Source: Kineococcus aurantiacus
GTDB lineage: Bacteria; Actinomycetota; Actinomycetes; Actinomycetales; Kineococcaceae
NCBI RefSeq assembly: GCF_013409345.1
Contig: NZ_JACCBB010000001.1
Location: 3,224,001 to 3,288,000, forward strand
DNA: 64,000 nt
Reading direction: 5' to 3'
Shown: positions 25,219-33,770 of the stretch, in pieces
Layout of the letters: each line of letters begins with the position of its first letter
Numbering within the stretch: the stretch's first letter is position 1
The notes under the pieces: model-generated
The model's input: only the letters and a program-made list of their open reading frames with translations
Told to the model about the DNA's origin: nothing
Database searches by the model: none
Made by a program: the position numbers and the translations under genes

Positions 25219-26531
25219 GGCTGTGGTGGTCCCTGGCCCGGCACGGCGCGACGGGGTCGAGGCTGCCGACGGCGCTGGCCGTGCTGGCCTTCGCCGTCAC
25301 GACGTGGGCCGTGCTGACCGTCGCGGGGGGAGTGCGGGCGTTCGCGGCGCGCGCCGACCTGCCCGGGGCGGGCGCGGACGCGGCGACGTACCCGTTCCTG
25401 TCGTGGGTGGCCGTCGCGCTGCTCGTCGTCCCGACCGCGACGCTGGGGGCGGCCGCGGCCCGGCTGACGATCGCCCGCCGCGACGAGCGGCTGGCCCGGC
25501 TGCGGCTGGCCGGCGCCACGACCGCCCAGATCGGCGCGGTCGCCCTCCTGGACGCCGGGGCGCAGGCCCTGGTGGGCGCCCTGCTCGGGGTGCTGCTGGA
25601 CGTCGCGGCGCTGCCGGCGGTGGCGCTGCTGCGGTTCCAGGGCCGCCCCTTCGACGTCGCCGAGCTGCGGCTGGGCGCCGGCGCCGTCCTGCTGGTCGTG
25701 GTGGCGGTGCTCCTGGTCGCGCTGGTCTCCTCGGCGGTCAGCCTGCGGCGCGTCGCGATCACCCCGCTGGGGGTGGCGCAGCGCCTGCCGCAGGAGGGGC
25801 TGAGCTGGGCCCGGGTCCTGCCCGTGCTGCTGCTCGGCGGCGGCTTCGTGGCGGCCTTCAACGCGAGCAGCGTCCTGTTCGGGGTCGGGCAGGCGTTCGC
25901 GGTGCTGGTCCTGGTCGCGCTCCTCGCGGGCGCGTTCGCGGTGTTCAACCTCGTCGGGCCGCTGCTCGTGTCCCTCCTGGGCCGGGTCCTGGCGGCGCGG
26001 GCCCGCAGCGTGGAGACGCTGCTGGCGGCGCGCCGGATGGGCGAGGACCCCAGGAGCGTGTGGCGCAGCGTCGGCGGCGTCTCCCTGGTGACGTTCGTCG
26101 CGGGCTGCCTCAGCGTCGCGCCGGGGCTGGCGGCGGGCGGGGAGGGCGGTGACCTGGCGACCGACATCGGCACGGGGTCGGCGGTGACGCTGGTCGTCTG
26201 CGCGGTGCTGGCGGCGGTCTCGACGGGGGTGACGCAGGCCTCGCGGGTGCTGGACTCCCGGGCCCGCTACCGGACGCTGCACCTGTCGGGCACGGACGTC
26301 GCCGTGCTGCACGCGGCGCGCTCGCGCGAGACGTGGGTCCCGCTGCTGGTCACGATGGGGGGCGCGGCGGCGCTGTCGCTGCTGGTCGTCTCCCCGGTCC
26401 TGGGGCTGCTGGGGGAGGCTCCCGCGGGGGTGCTGCGGTTCGCCGGGTGCGCGCTGGGGGGCGCCGCGCTCGTGCTGCTGGCCTCGCGCGCCAGCCGCCC
26501 CCTCGTGCGGGCCTGCGCGACGTCTCCCTGA
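25215..26531 (+). CDS. FtsX-like ABC permease
   Basis: This 438-residue membrane protein has about eight to ten hydrophobic segments arranged as two FtsX-like halves. Each contains a basic cytoplasmic loop with LARLRLAGATTAQIGAVALL and RYRTLHLSGTDVAVLHAA, the LxxAG coupling-helix motif of this superfamily. It pairs with the ATPase just upstream. The large periplasmic domain of MacB proteins is missing, so it is closer to Gram-positive lantibiotic or bacitracin-type exporters. No sensor kinase of the BceS type is adjacent. Confidence 0.82.
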   Translation: MRLWWSLARHGATGSRLPTALAVLAFAVTTWAVLTVAGGVRAFAARADLPGAGADAATYPFLSWVAVALLVVPTATLGAAAARLTIARRDERLARLRLAGATTAQIGAVALLDAGAQALVGALLGVLLDVAALPAVALLRFQGRPFDVAELRLGAGAVLLVVVAVLLVALVSSAVSLRRVAITPLGVAQRLPQEGLSWARVLPVLLLGGGFVAAFNASSVLFGVGQAFAVLVLVALLAGAFAVFNLVGPLLVSLLGRVLAARARSVETLLAARRMGEDPRSVWRSVGGVSLVTFVAGCLSVAPGLAAGGEGGDLATDIGTGSAVTLVVCAVLAAVSTGVTQASRVLDSRARYRTLHLSGTDVAVLHAARSRETWVPLLVTMGGAAALSLLVVSPVLGLLGEAPAGVLRFAGCALGGAALVLLASRASRPLVRACATSP

Positions 26532-26618
26532 GTCACTGGCGGAGACGCTGTGTCGCAACGTGTCCGCCGTGTCAGCGACATTGCGGCACTCGACACGGCC
26601 CCCGTGCTCGGTGGCTCG

Positions 26619-26624
26619 TACGGT
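26619..26624 (+). promoter_or_regulatory. -10 hexamer TACGGT of the GGDEF gene
   Basis: TACGGT lies 47 nt before the GTG start and is followed by a leader with the GA-rich Shine-Dalgarno GAGGGGGAG. Confidence 0.45.
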
Positions 26625-26671
26625 CGTCGGACGCCGGCCCACGCGGGGCCGGGTGACGGCGAGGGGGAGCA

Positions 26672-27529
26672 GTGCAGGACGCCGACTTCCGGCGCCTCGT
26701 GGAGGACTCTCCGCTGGCCACGGTGCTCGTGGAGCGCGGTGCCGACGGGTGGGGCGCGACGTGGTTCAACCGTGCCGCCGCCGACCTCCTCGGGGACCGG
26801 GCCCCCACCGGCCTCGACGGCCTCGTGCACCCCGACGACCTCCAGGACGTGCGGGACGCCCTCGACGCCGGCGTGCCGCAGGACCGGACCGCGCGCGAGT
26901 GGCGCTTCCTGGCCGCCGGCGGCCAGGTCGTCACCGTCGAGGTGCTGCTCGGGCCGGCCGGCCGCGACGGCGACGCCGTGACGCTGTCGTGCTGGGACGT
27001 CACCCGGCACGTCGAGCGCGCCCGCGACCTCACCCACCGCGCCACCCACGACCGCCTCACCGGGCTGCCCAACCGCGGCCTGCTGGAGGACCGCTGGGAG
27101 CAGGCGCGCTCACGGGCCCGGCGCGCCGGCACCGTGCCCCTCGTCGCCTTCTGCGACCTCGACGACCTCAAGCAGCTCAACGACCGCCACGGCCACCTCG
27201 CCGGGGACCGCGCCCTCGTCGCCGTCGCCGACCGCCTGGTCGGCGTCTCCCGCGCCGGGGACACCGTCGCCCGCTTCGGCGGCGACGAGTTCGTCGTGCT
27301 CGTCGACTCCGCGGCCGACGTGGACCCCCAGGCGCTCCTGGAGCGGCTGCGCGAGGCCGTCGCGGACGTCCCGGTCGACGTCGCCGAGGGCGTGGGCGTG
27401 CGGGTCGGGTGCAGCGTCGGGCTCGTCGTGGACGACCCCTCGCTGCCCACCGCCGAGGTCCTGGCCCGCGCCGACCGGCGCATGTACGAGGACAAGCGCC
27501 GCGACCGGGGCCGCCGACCGCCGGGGTAG
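26672..27529 (+). CDS. PAS-GGDEF diguanylate cyclase
   Basis: This 285-residue soluble protein has an N-terminal PAS domain (about residues 5-115) and a GGDEF domain (about 118-280). The GGDEF active site is intact (203-207, in RFGGDEFVVL). An RxxD inhibitory site sits five residues before it (Arg194 to Asp197), so it should make cyclic di-GMP from two GTP and be subject to product inhibition. The PAS domain probably senses a small ligand or redox state. It has no transmembrane segment and no EAL domain. Confidence 0.88.
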   Translation: MQDADFRRLVEDSPLATVLVERGADGWGATWFNRAAADLLGDRAPTGLDGLVHPDDLQDVRDALDAGVPQDRTAREWRFLAAGGQVVTVEVLLGPAGRDGDAVTLSCWDVTRHVERARDLTHRATHDRLTGLPNRGLLEDRWEQARSRARRAGTVPLVAFCDLDDLKQLNDRHGHLAGDRALVAVADRLVGVSRAGDTVARFGGDEFVVLVDSAADVDPQALLERLREAVADVPVDVAEGVGVRVGCSVGLVVDDPSLPTAEVLARADRRMYEDKRRDRGRRPPG

Positions 27530-27532
27530 CGT
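27527..27532 (+). promoter_or_regulatory. -10 hexamer TAGCGT (leaderless) of the OYE gene
   Basis: TAGCGT ends 6 nt before the GTG start and overlaps the stop codon of the GGDEF gene. Confidence 0.55.
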
Positions 27533-27538
27533 TCCCGC

Positions 27539-28663
27539 GTGAGCCGACTGTTCGAACCGATCACCCTGCGCGGCACGACCTTCCCCAACCGCGTGTGGGT
27601 CTCGCCCATGTGCCAGTACTCCTGCGACCCCGAGCAGGCCCCCGGCGTCCCGACCGACTGGCACCTCGTGCACCTCGGCGGCTTCGCCCTCGGCGGCGCC
27701 GGGCTCGTCCTCACCGAGGCCGCGGCCGTCGTGCCCGAGGGCCGCATCAGCCCCCAGGACACCGGGCTGTGGAACGACGAGCAGACCGCCGCGTGGGCGC
27801 GGATCGTCGACTTCCTCCACGGCCAGGGGGTCGCCGCCGGCGTCCAGCTCGCCCACGCCGGCCGCAAGGCCAGCACCCACCGGCCCTGGGACGAGCGCTC
27901 CGGGTCCGTCCCCGCCGCCGAGGGCGGCTGGGGGACCGTGGGGCCCAGCGCCCTGCCGTACGGCGACTTCGCCGCCCCCCGCGCCCTGGACGCCGACGGG
28001 ATCGCCGCCGTCGTGCGGGCCTTCGCCGACGCCGCCCGGCGCGCCGACGCGGCCGGCTTCGACGTCGTCGAGCTGCACGCCGCGCACGGCTACCTGCTGC
28101 ACCAGTTCCTGTCCCCGCTGTCCAACCAGCGCACCGACGAGCACGGCGGGTCCTTCGAGAACCGCTCGCGGCTGCTGCTGGAGGTCCTCGACGCGGTCCG
28201 CGGGGTCTGGCCGCAGGACAAGCCCGTCCTCGTCCGGATCAGCACCTCCGACTGGGTCGAGGGCGGCTGGGACGTCGAGGACTCCGTCCGGCTGGCCCGC
28301 GAGCTGGCCGCCCACGGCGCCGACCTGGTCGACGCCAGCTCCGGCGGCAACGACCCCCGCCAGCAGATCCCCGTCGGCCCCGGCTACCAGGTGCCCAACG
28401 CGGGCCGGGTCAAGCGCGAGGCCGGTGTCCCCGTCGGGGCCGTCGGGCTGATCCTCGAACCCGCCCAGGCCGAGCAGGTCCTCGTCAGCGGCGACGCCGA
28501 CGCCGTCCTGCTGGCCCGCCCGCTGCTGTCCGACCCGCGCTGGCCGCAGCGGGCCGCGGTCGCCCTGCACGACACCGCGCGGCTGCCCTGGCCCGCGCAG
28601 TACGTGCGCGCCACCCGCGACGCGGTGCCGTTGTCTCGCCCCCGGGCCGCCGCGACGTCATGA
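27539..28663 (+). CDS. Old yellow enzyme family NADH:flavin oxidoreductase (YqjM-like)
   Basis: This 374-residue FMN enzyme reduces activated C=C bonds (ene-reductase). The N-terminal SPMCQYS places Cys25 and Tyr27 as in the thermophilic-like/YqjM class, where Cys tunes the flavin. The substrate-binding pair is in ELHAAHGYLLHQFLSPLSN, and the phosphate-binding region is in the C-terminal LLARPLL. A physiological substrate cannot be named from sequence. The next gene begins 7 nt downstream but has its own hexamer. Confidence 0.9.
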   Translation: MSRLFEPITLRGTTFPNRVWVSPMCQYSCDPEQAPGVPTDWHLVHLGGFALGGAGLVLTEAAAVVPEGRISPQDTGLWNDEQTAAWARIVDFLHGQGVAAGVQLAHAGRKASTHRPWDERSGSVPAAEGGWGTVGPSALPYGDFAAPRALDADGIAAVVRAFADAARRADAAGFDVVELHAAHGYLLHQFLSPLSNQRTDEHGGSFENRSRLLLEVLDAVRGVWPQDKPVLVRISTSDWVEGGWDVEDSVRLARELAAHGADLVDASSGGNDPRQQIPVGPGYQVPNAGRVKREAGVPVGAVGLILEPAQAEQVLVSGDADAVLLARPLLSDPRWPQRAAVALHDTARLPWPAQYVRATRDAVPLSRPRAAATS

Positions 28664-28670
28664 TGAGGGG

Positions 28671-29243
28671 GTGGAAGGGAGCCTCACGGGACGGTTGCTG
28701 CTGGCCACGCCCGCGCTGACCGACGCCAACTTCGCGCGCTCCGTCGTCCTCGTGCTCAACCACGACGACGACGGGGCGCTCGGCGTCGTGGTCAACCGCC
28801 CCCTCGACGTCGACGTCTCGGCGGTCCTGCCGAGCTGGCAGCCGTTCGCGACGGCCCCCGGCAAGCTGTTCCAGGGCGGCCCGGTCGCGCTCGACTCCGC
28901 CCTGGGCCTCGTGGCCGTCCCCGGCGACCACCCCGACCCGCTGGGGGTGCGGCGCGTCTTCGGGTCCGTCGGGCTCGGCTCGGTCGGGCTGGTGGACCTC
29001 GACACGCCGCCGGAGTCCATCAGCACGCAGCTGTCCGGGCTGCGCATCTTCGCCGGCTACGCCGGCTGGAGCGCCTCCCAGCTCGAGGGCGAGATCGCCG
29101 AGGGCGCCTGGTTCGTGCTGCCCGCCGAGGCGCGCGACCCGTTCAGCCCCAGCCCGCACGACCTGTGGGGCGACGTGCTGCGCCGCCAGGGCGGCGACCT
29201 GGCCCTCGTCGCGAGCTTCCCCAGCGACGTCTCGATGAACTAA
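28671..29243 (+). CDS. YqgE/AlgH family protein
   Basis: This 190-residue protein is of the DUF179 family. It has the opening LTGRLLLATPALTDANFARS, the central GALGVVVNRPL and FQGGPV segments and the later GYAGWSASQLEGEIAEGAW. The biochemical role is not established. A CATGAT hexamer ends 6 nt before the GTG start, so it is probably transcribed on its own as well as from upstream. Confidence 0.9.
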   Translation: MEGSLTGRLLLATPALTDANFARSVVLVLNHDDDGALGVVVNRPLDVDVSAVLPSWQPFATAPGKLFQGGPVALDSALGLVAVPGDHPDPLGVRRVFGSVGLGSVGLVDLDTPPESISTQLSGLRIFAGYAGWSASQLEGEIAEGAWFVLPAEARDPFSPSPHDLWGDVLRRQGGDLALVASFPSDVSMN

Positions 29244-29262
29244 CGCGGCGTCCGGCCCGTCG

Positions 29263-29268
29263 TACCAT
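29263..29268 (+). promoter_or_regulatory. -10 hexamer TACCAT (leaderless) of the DUF3039 gene
   Basis: TACCAT ends 6 nt before the ATG start codon. Confidence 0.55.
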
Positions 29269-29274
29269 CGCCGC

Positions 29275-29586
29275 ATGAGCTCGCCGACCGACGACCCGTA
29301 CCGCACCCAGCCCGAGGCCCCCGCCGCCCCGTCGCGCACCGCGGTCCTCGACCGCGAGGAGCAGGTCCGGGAAGAGGCGGCGCCCGGCGACCACGAGCGC
29401 TTCGCGCACTACGTGAAGAAGGAGAAGATCATGGAGTCCGCCCTCTCGGGCGACCCCGTGATCGCGCTCTGCGGCAAGGTCTGGGTCCCCGGCCGCGACC
29501 CCAAGCGGTTCCCCGTGTGCCCGACGTGCAAGGAGATCTACGAGAGCCTCTCCGGCGGCGGCAAGGGCGGGGACGACAAGGACTGA
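29275..29586 (+). CDS. DUF3039 family protein
   Basis: This 103-residue protein has a disordered acidic and proline-rich N-terminus. A compact C-terminal domain follows with FAHYVKKEKIMESALSGDPV, ALCGK and CPTCKEIY. The three Cys residues (about 65, 82 and 85) suggest a metal site. The family is restricted to actinobacteria and has no known function. It sits immediately upstream of a superfamily 2 helicase, a pairing I recall from other actinobacteria. Confidence 0.85.
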   Translation: MSSPTDDPYRTQPEAPAAPSRTAVLDREEQVREEAAPGDHERFAHYVKKEKIMESALSGDPVIALCGKVWVPGRDPKRFPVCPTCKEIYESLSGGGKGGDDKD

Positions 29587-29589
29587 ACC

Positions 29590-29609
29590 CCGGCGCGTCG
29601 CCGCGCCGG
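29590..29609 (+). terminator. Short GC hairpin after the DUF3039 gene
   Basis: A perfect 8-bp stem (29590-29597 with 29602-29609) with a TCGC loop directly follows the stop codon. There is no U-tract; it may attenuate rather than fully stop transcription. Confidence 0.5.
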
Positions 29610-29628
29610 AGCACGTCCGGGAGTCGTC

Positions 29629-29634
29629 TACGGT
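29629..29634 (+). promoter_or_regulatory. -10 hexamer TACGGT of the helicase gene
   Basis: TACGGT ends 10 nt before the ATG at 29645, so the message would have at most a few untranslated bases. Confidence 0.45.
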
Positions 29635-29644
29635 GGTTGGACCC

Positions 29645-31468
29645 ATGAGCACGACCGAGCACGAACCCCAGCTGGCCCTGGCCGACACGACCCCCGGTCC
29701 CGTGGTCGACGCCCCCGGCGTCCCCGCGGCCCGGCCGCTGCGGGCCTGGCAGAACGCCGCCCTGGAGAAGTACTTCGACCCCGCGCGCGAGGAACCCGCC
29801 GACTTCCTCGTCACCGCGACCCCGGGCGCGGGCAAGACGACCTTCGCCCTGGCGCTGGCGCGGCGGCTGCTCGACACCCGCCGCGTCGACCGCGTCGTCG
29901 TCGTCGCCCCGACCGACCACCTGCGCACGCAGTGGGCCGAGGCCGCGCACCGGGCCGGGATCGAGCTGGACCCGACCATGACGAACGCCGTCGGGCCCGT
30001 GCGGCCCGACATGAAGGGCTACGTCACGACGTACGCCCAGGTCGCCGGGCACCCGATGCTGCACCGGGCCCGCGCCACCGCCAAGCGCTCGCTGGTCGTC
30101 ATGGACGAGATCCACCACGCCGGGGACGGCCTGTCCTGGGGCGACGCCGTCTTCGAGGCCTTCGGCGACGCCCGCCGCCGGCTGTCCCTGACCGGGACCC
30201 CGTTCCGCACCAAGACCGACGAGCGCATCCCCTTCGTCTCCTACGTCGAGGACGACTCCGTGGAGTCCGAGGGCGGGCTGAGGTCGGCCGCCGACTTCAC
30301 CTACGGCTACAAGGACGCCCTCACCGACGGCGTCGTGCGGCCCGTCGTCTTCGCCGCCTACACCGGCGTCTCGCGCTGGCGGAACTCCGCCGGCGAGGTC
30401 GTCGCCGCCTCCCTCACCGACGCCACGACGAAGTCGGTGGAGTCGCTGGCCTGGAAGACGGCCCTGGACCCGCGCGGCGACTGGGTCCCGCACGTCATCG
30501 CCGCCATGGACGAGCGCCTGAACCACCTGCGCGAGCACGGCATGCACGACGCCGCCGGGCTGGTGCTGGCCTCCGACCAGGACGACGCCCGCGCCTACGC
30601 CAAGATCGTCCAGCGCGTCACGGGGGAGAAGCCCGCGCTGATCCTGTCCGACGACCCCAAGGCGTCGCAGAAGATCTCCGAGTTCGCCGGGTCCGACCAG
30701 CGCTTCGTCGTCTGCGTCCGGATGATCTCCGAGGGCGTCGACGTGCCGCGCGCCGCGTGCCTGGCGTGGATGACGTCCTACCGGACCCCGCTGTTCTTCG
30801 CCCAGGCCGTCGGGCGCGTCGTCCGCTCCCGCGCCCCGGGGGAGTCCGCCACGGTCTTCCTGCCCGCCGTCCGGCCGCTGCTGGCCCTGGCCGCGGAGAT
30901 GGAGTCCGACCGCAACCACGTCATCCCGCCGCCGGCGTCGGTGTCCTCCGACGAGGTCGACGAGGGCGGCCTGGACCTGCTGCCGCCGCCCGAGCGCGAA
31001 CCGGGGGAGAAGAAGGAGTACGAGGCCCTGGAGGCCCAGGCCGAGTTCGCCCACGTCCTGCACGGCGGCAAGGCCCTCACCGGCGGCGACCTGCCGGACG
31101 TCAGCGTCGAGGAGGCCGACTACCTCGGCCTGCCCGGGCTGCTGTCCCCGGAGCAGACCGCGGCCCTGCTCGCCCAGCGCGACGCCGAGATCCGCAAGCG
31201 CACCGCCGTCGCCCGGCCCGCCGCCGACGACGCCGAGGACACCGGGCCCGACCCGGCCGGACCGGAGCAGGAGGACGCCGCCTGGCACACCGCGGCGCTG
31301 CTGCGCAAGGAGATCCACGGGCTCGTCGGCCGGGTCGCGGCCGGGCGCGCCCTGCCGCACGCCTCGGTCTACTCCAAGCTGCGCGCCGCCGTCCCCGGAC
31401 CGCCCTCGGCCTCGGCGTCCGTCGACGTCCTGCGCCGGCGCCGGGACCACCTGCTGTCGATGGTCTAG
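29645..31468 (+). CDS. DEAD/DEAH-box (superfamily 2) helicase
   Basis: This 607-residue ATP-dependent helicase has motif I TATPGAGKTT (58-67) and motif II DEIHH (154-158, a DExH form). Motif III/IIIa is SLTGTPFR. A second RecA domain has CVRMISEGVDVPRAA and QAVGRVVRSR (motif VI). The architecture resembles XPB/RadD-like DNA helicases, without an additional nuclease domain. The C-terminal 150 residues are acidic and helical. The ATG at 29645 is preferred over an in-frame GTG at 29633 because of the hexamer position. Confidence 0.88.
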   Translation: MSTTEHEPQLALADTTPGPVVDAPGVPAARPLRAWQNAALEKYFDPAREEPADFLVTATPGAGKTTFALALARRLLDTRRVDRVVVVAPTDHLRTQWAEAAHRAGIELDPTMTNAVGPVRPDMKGYVTTYAQVAGHPMLHRARATAKRSLVVMDEIHHAGDGLSWGDAVFEAFGDARRRLSLTGTPFRTKTDERIPFVSYVEDDSVESEGGLRSAADFTYGYKDALTDGVVRPVVFAAYTGVSRWRNSAGEVVAASLTDATTKSVESLAWKTALDPRGDWVPHVIAAMDERLNHLREHGMHDAAGLVLASDQDDARAYAKIVQRVTGEKPALILSDDPKASQKISEFAGSDQRFVVCVRMISEGVDVPRAACLAWMTSYRTPLFFAQAVGRVVRSRAPGESATVFLPAVRPLLALAAEMESDRNHVIPPPASVSSDEVDEGGLDLLPPPEREPGEKKEYEALEAQAEFAHVLHGGKALTGGDLPDVSVEEADYLGLPGLLSPEQTAALLAQRDAEIRKRTAVARPAADDAEDTGPDPAGPEQEDAAWHTAALLRKEIHGLVGRVAAGRALPHASVYSKLRAAVPGPPSASASVDVLRRRRDHLLSMV

Positions 31469-31471
31469 GTT
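31466..31471 (+). promoter_or_regulatory. -10 hexamer TAGGTT (leaderless) of the SRPBCC gene
   Basis: TAGGTT overlaps the stop codon of the helicase gene and ends 6 nt before the next ATG. Confidence 0.5.
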
Positions 31472-31477
31472 CGGAGG

Positions 31478-31933
31478 ATGCCGGAGATCGTCCAGCGGAC
31501 CATGGTGCGCGCGCCCCTGGCCGAGGTGTTCGACATGTCCCTCGACCTCGACGTCGAGCGCGTCGCGGGGAAGCGGTTCAAGGTCCGCGCCGTCGAGGGG
31601 GCCGGCCGCACCAGGGGCCGCATCGAGCTGGACGAGAGGGTCACCTGGCGCCTGCGCATCCTCGGGGTCCCCGTGCGGCACACCTCGCACATCGTCGAGC
31701 TGGACCGTCCCGCGCGGTTCGTCGACGAGATGGAGTCCGGGGCGTTCGCCCGGTTCCGGCACGAGCACTCGTTCGAGACCGAGGGCCCGCAGATGACGAT
31801 CATGACCGACCGGATGTCGTGGAGCTCACCGTGGGGGGCGCTGGGGCGCGTGGCCGACCTGCTCTTCGTGCGCCGCACGCTGCGGCAGCTGCTGGCCGAC
31901 CGCAACTCCGAGATCGTCCGCCGCTTCAGCTGA
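31478..31933 (+). CDS. SRPBCC (START-like) family protein
   Basis: This 151-residue protein has the helix-grip pattern of polyketide cyclase/START-like proteins. It has an N-terminal strand with VQRTMVRAPLAEVFDMSLDL, a curved sheet and a long C-terminal helix (LRQLLADRNSEIVRRFS). Such proteins bind hydrophobic ligands; no ligand is known here. It starts 9 nt after the helicase stop with its own hexamer. Confidence 0.8.
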   Translation: MPEIVQRTMVRAPLAEVFDMSLDLDVERVAGKRFKVRAVEGAGRTRGRIELDERVTWRLRILGVPVRHTSHIVELDRPARFVDEMESGAFARFRHEHSFETEGPQMTIMTDRMSWSSPWGALGRVADLLFVRRTLRQLLADRNSEIVRRFS

Positions 31934-31967
31934 GGAACCCCGACCGCCCGGCACCCGTTGCCCCGGC

Positions 31968-32426
31968 ATGGGATTCCTGGACAACCTGAAGAACAAGGGC
32001 CTGCTCGCGGGCGACCAGCTCAAGACGAAGGTCGGCCAGTTCAAGAGCAAGGACTTCGCCGAGGCGAGCATGGCGACGTGCGCCCTCATCGCCGCCGCCG
32101 ACGGCAGCATCGAGCCCGAGGAGCGGCAGAAGACGGCCGCGTTCATCGCCAGCAACGACGTCCTGTCGGTCTTCAACGCCGGTGACCTGCGCGAGTCCTT
32201 CGACAAGTGGTGCGGCAAGCTGAGCGCCGACTACGACTTCGGCAAGATCGAGGCGCTGCAGGCCGTCGGCAAGCTGCGCAGCAAGCCCGACCAGGCCCGC
32301 GCGGTCGTGCAGGTGGGCGTCGTCATCGGCGGCGCCGACGGCGACTTCGACCCCACCGAGCGCCGAGCCGTCCGTGAGATCTGCCAGGCCGTGGGGATCG
32401 ACCCGGCCGAGTTCGGCGTCGCCTGA
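31968..32426 (+). CDS. TerB family tellurite-resistance-like protein
   Basis: This is a 152-residue all-helical protein. Two acidic motifs (AAADGSIEPEERQ and GGADGDFDPTERR) are placed symmetrically as in TerB, where they bind divalent metal ions. TerB proteins act in envelope stress and tellurite or phage-related responses together with TerC/TerD, which are not nearby. The hydrophobic N-terminus (MGFLDNLKNKGLLAGDQ) is amphipathic rather than a signal peptide. Confidence 0.85.
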   Translation: MGFLDNLKNKGLLAGDQLKTKVGQFKSKDFAEASMATCALIAAADGSIEPEERQKTAAFIASNDVLSVFNAGDLRESFDKWCGKLSADYDFGKIEALQAVGKLRSKPDQARAVVQVGVVIGGADGDFDPTERRAVREICQAVGIDPAEFGVA

Positions 32427-32446
32427 AGCACTGGCAGGCTGGCACC

Positions 32447-33157
32447 GTGAGCACGACGCCCGGGTGGTACCCGGACCCCTCCGACCCCACCCGCACCCAC
32501 CTGCGCTGGTGGGACGGCGCCCGGTGGACCGAGCACGTCCACCAGCAGGCGCCGTCCCTGACGAAGGCGCCGCAGGAGGTGCAGCGCGGCGCGGCGGCAC
32601 CCACCCGCTACCCGCCGTCGCAGTACCCCGCCCCGGGCGTCAAGGCCATCGCGACACCCGACGGCCAGGCTCTGGGCAACCTCGGCCTGCGGCTGGTCGC
32701 GCGCATCGTCGACGCGGTCGTCGTCACGGTCATCGCGTCCCTGGCGGGCCGGTCGTCGCTGGCGGTCATGACGTCCCTGTCGCAGACCACCCTGGACCGG
32801 CTGCTGGCCGGGGACTCCGCCGCCGTCGCCGACCTCGTCGCCAACACGTCCTACAACGCCGCCGCGCAACGGCTGACGCTCGTCCTCGTGGCGGTCAGCG
32901 CCGCGTACACCGTCCTCACGACGCGGTTCTACGGCGCGACGCCGGGCAAGGCGCTGTGCGGTCTGCGGGTGCGGGACTGGGACCGCCCCGGGCTGCCCAC
33001 GACGGGTCAGGCGGTCGTGCGGTGGATCGGCAGCGACCTGCTCGGCTCCATCATCGGGCTCTGGTACCTCGTCGACTTCCTGTGGCCGACGTGGGACCAG
33101 CGCCGGCAGGCCGTGCACGACAAGCTCGCGCGCACGGTCGTCGTCAAGCGCCGCTGA
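32447..33157 (+). CDS. RDD family membrane protein with DUF2510 domain
   Basis: This 236-residue protein has an N-terminal DUF2510 module (GWYPDPSDPTRTHLRWWDGA, about residues 5-24, with the Trp and Tyr pattern). A proline-rich linker and an RDD membrane domain follow (from about residue 75) with LGLRLVARIVDAVVVTVIAS, a central ATPGKALCGLRVRD and a last segment near LVDFLWPTW. A CAGGCT hexamer ends 6 nt before the GTG start. Its 3' end overlaps the convergent nicotinamidase gene by 14 bp. Confidence 0.86.
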   Translation: MSTTPGWYPDPSDPTRTHLRWWDGARWTEHVHQQAPSLTKAPQEVQRGAAAPTRYPPSQYPAPGVKAIATPDGQALGNLGLRLVARIVDAVVVTVIASLAGRSSLAVMTSLSQTTLDRLLAGDSAAVADLVANTSYNAAAQRLTLVLVAVSAAYTVLTTRFYGATPGKALCGLRVRDWDRPGLPTTGQAVVRWIGSDLLGSIIGLWYLVDFLWPTWDQRRQAVHDKLARTVVVKRR

Positions 33158-33770
33158 CCTCCACGACGGGGTCACCGATGAGGGTGACCCCGTTCGCGCG
33201 CAGCTGCGCGAGCGCCGCCTCGACGCTCGCGGGGGAGATCCCGGCCGTCAGCCCCAGCAGCACGGTGGTGCGCAGGCCCAGGCGGGCGGCGTCCAGCGCG
33301 GTGGCCCGCACGCAGTGGTCGGTGGCGATCCCGACGACGTGGACCTCGTCGACGCCCCGCTCGCGCAGCCAGTCCGCCAGGCCGGTGTCCAGCTCCCCGC
33401 CCTCGGCGGTCGGGGTGGTCGTGACGCCCTCGAAGCCGGAGTAGGCCGCGGCGTACTGGCCCTTGCGGAAGACGGCCTCGACGCGGCGGGTGTCGAGGTC
33501 GTCGTGCAGCCGCGCCCCGGTCGTCCCGGCGCGGCAGTGCACCGGCCAGCTGTCGACGAAGTCGGGGGTGTCGGAGAAGTGGGCGCCGGGGTCGATGTGG
33601 AAGTCCTGGGTGGCCACGACGTGGTCGAAGCGGATGCCCCGCCCCGTGGAGGTGTCGGTGGCCAGCAGGGCGCTGATGGCGCGGGCGACCTCGTCGCCGC
33701 CGGCCACGGCCAGCGACCCGCCGGGGCAGAAGTCGTTCTGCACGTCCACGACGACCAGGGCCCGGGTCAC
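33144..33770 (-). CDS. pncA: Nicotinamidase
   Basis: This 208-residue isochorismatase-fold enzyme converts nicotinamide to nicotinate and ammonia, the first step of NAD salvage by the Preiss-Handler route. The catalytic triad is visible as Asp9 (in VVVDVQNDF), Lys103 (FRKGQ) and Cys153 (ATDHCVRAT). The metal ligands are Asp56, His58 and His64 (QDFHIDPGAHF). The GTG start overlaps the pncB stop as GTGA, so both salvage enzymes are made from one message. Confidence 0.92.
   Translation of the reverse strand: MTRALVVVDVQNDFCPGGSLAVAGGDEVARAISALLATDTSTGRGIRFDHVVATQDFHIDPGAHFSDTPDFVDSWPVHCRAGTTGARLHDDLDTRRVEAVFRKGQYAAAYSGFEGVTTTPTAEGGELDTGLADWLRERGVDEVHVVGIATDHCVRATALDAARLGLRTTVLLGLTAGISPASVEAALAQLRANGVTLIGDPVVEVSGA

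Noticed and set aside
26543-26592. An inverted repeat TGTCGCAA...TTGCGGCA upstream of the GGDEF gene
   Set aside because: One mismatch in short arms and a long spacer; the surrounding TGTC-rich sequence gives many similar chance matches.
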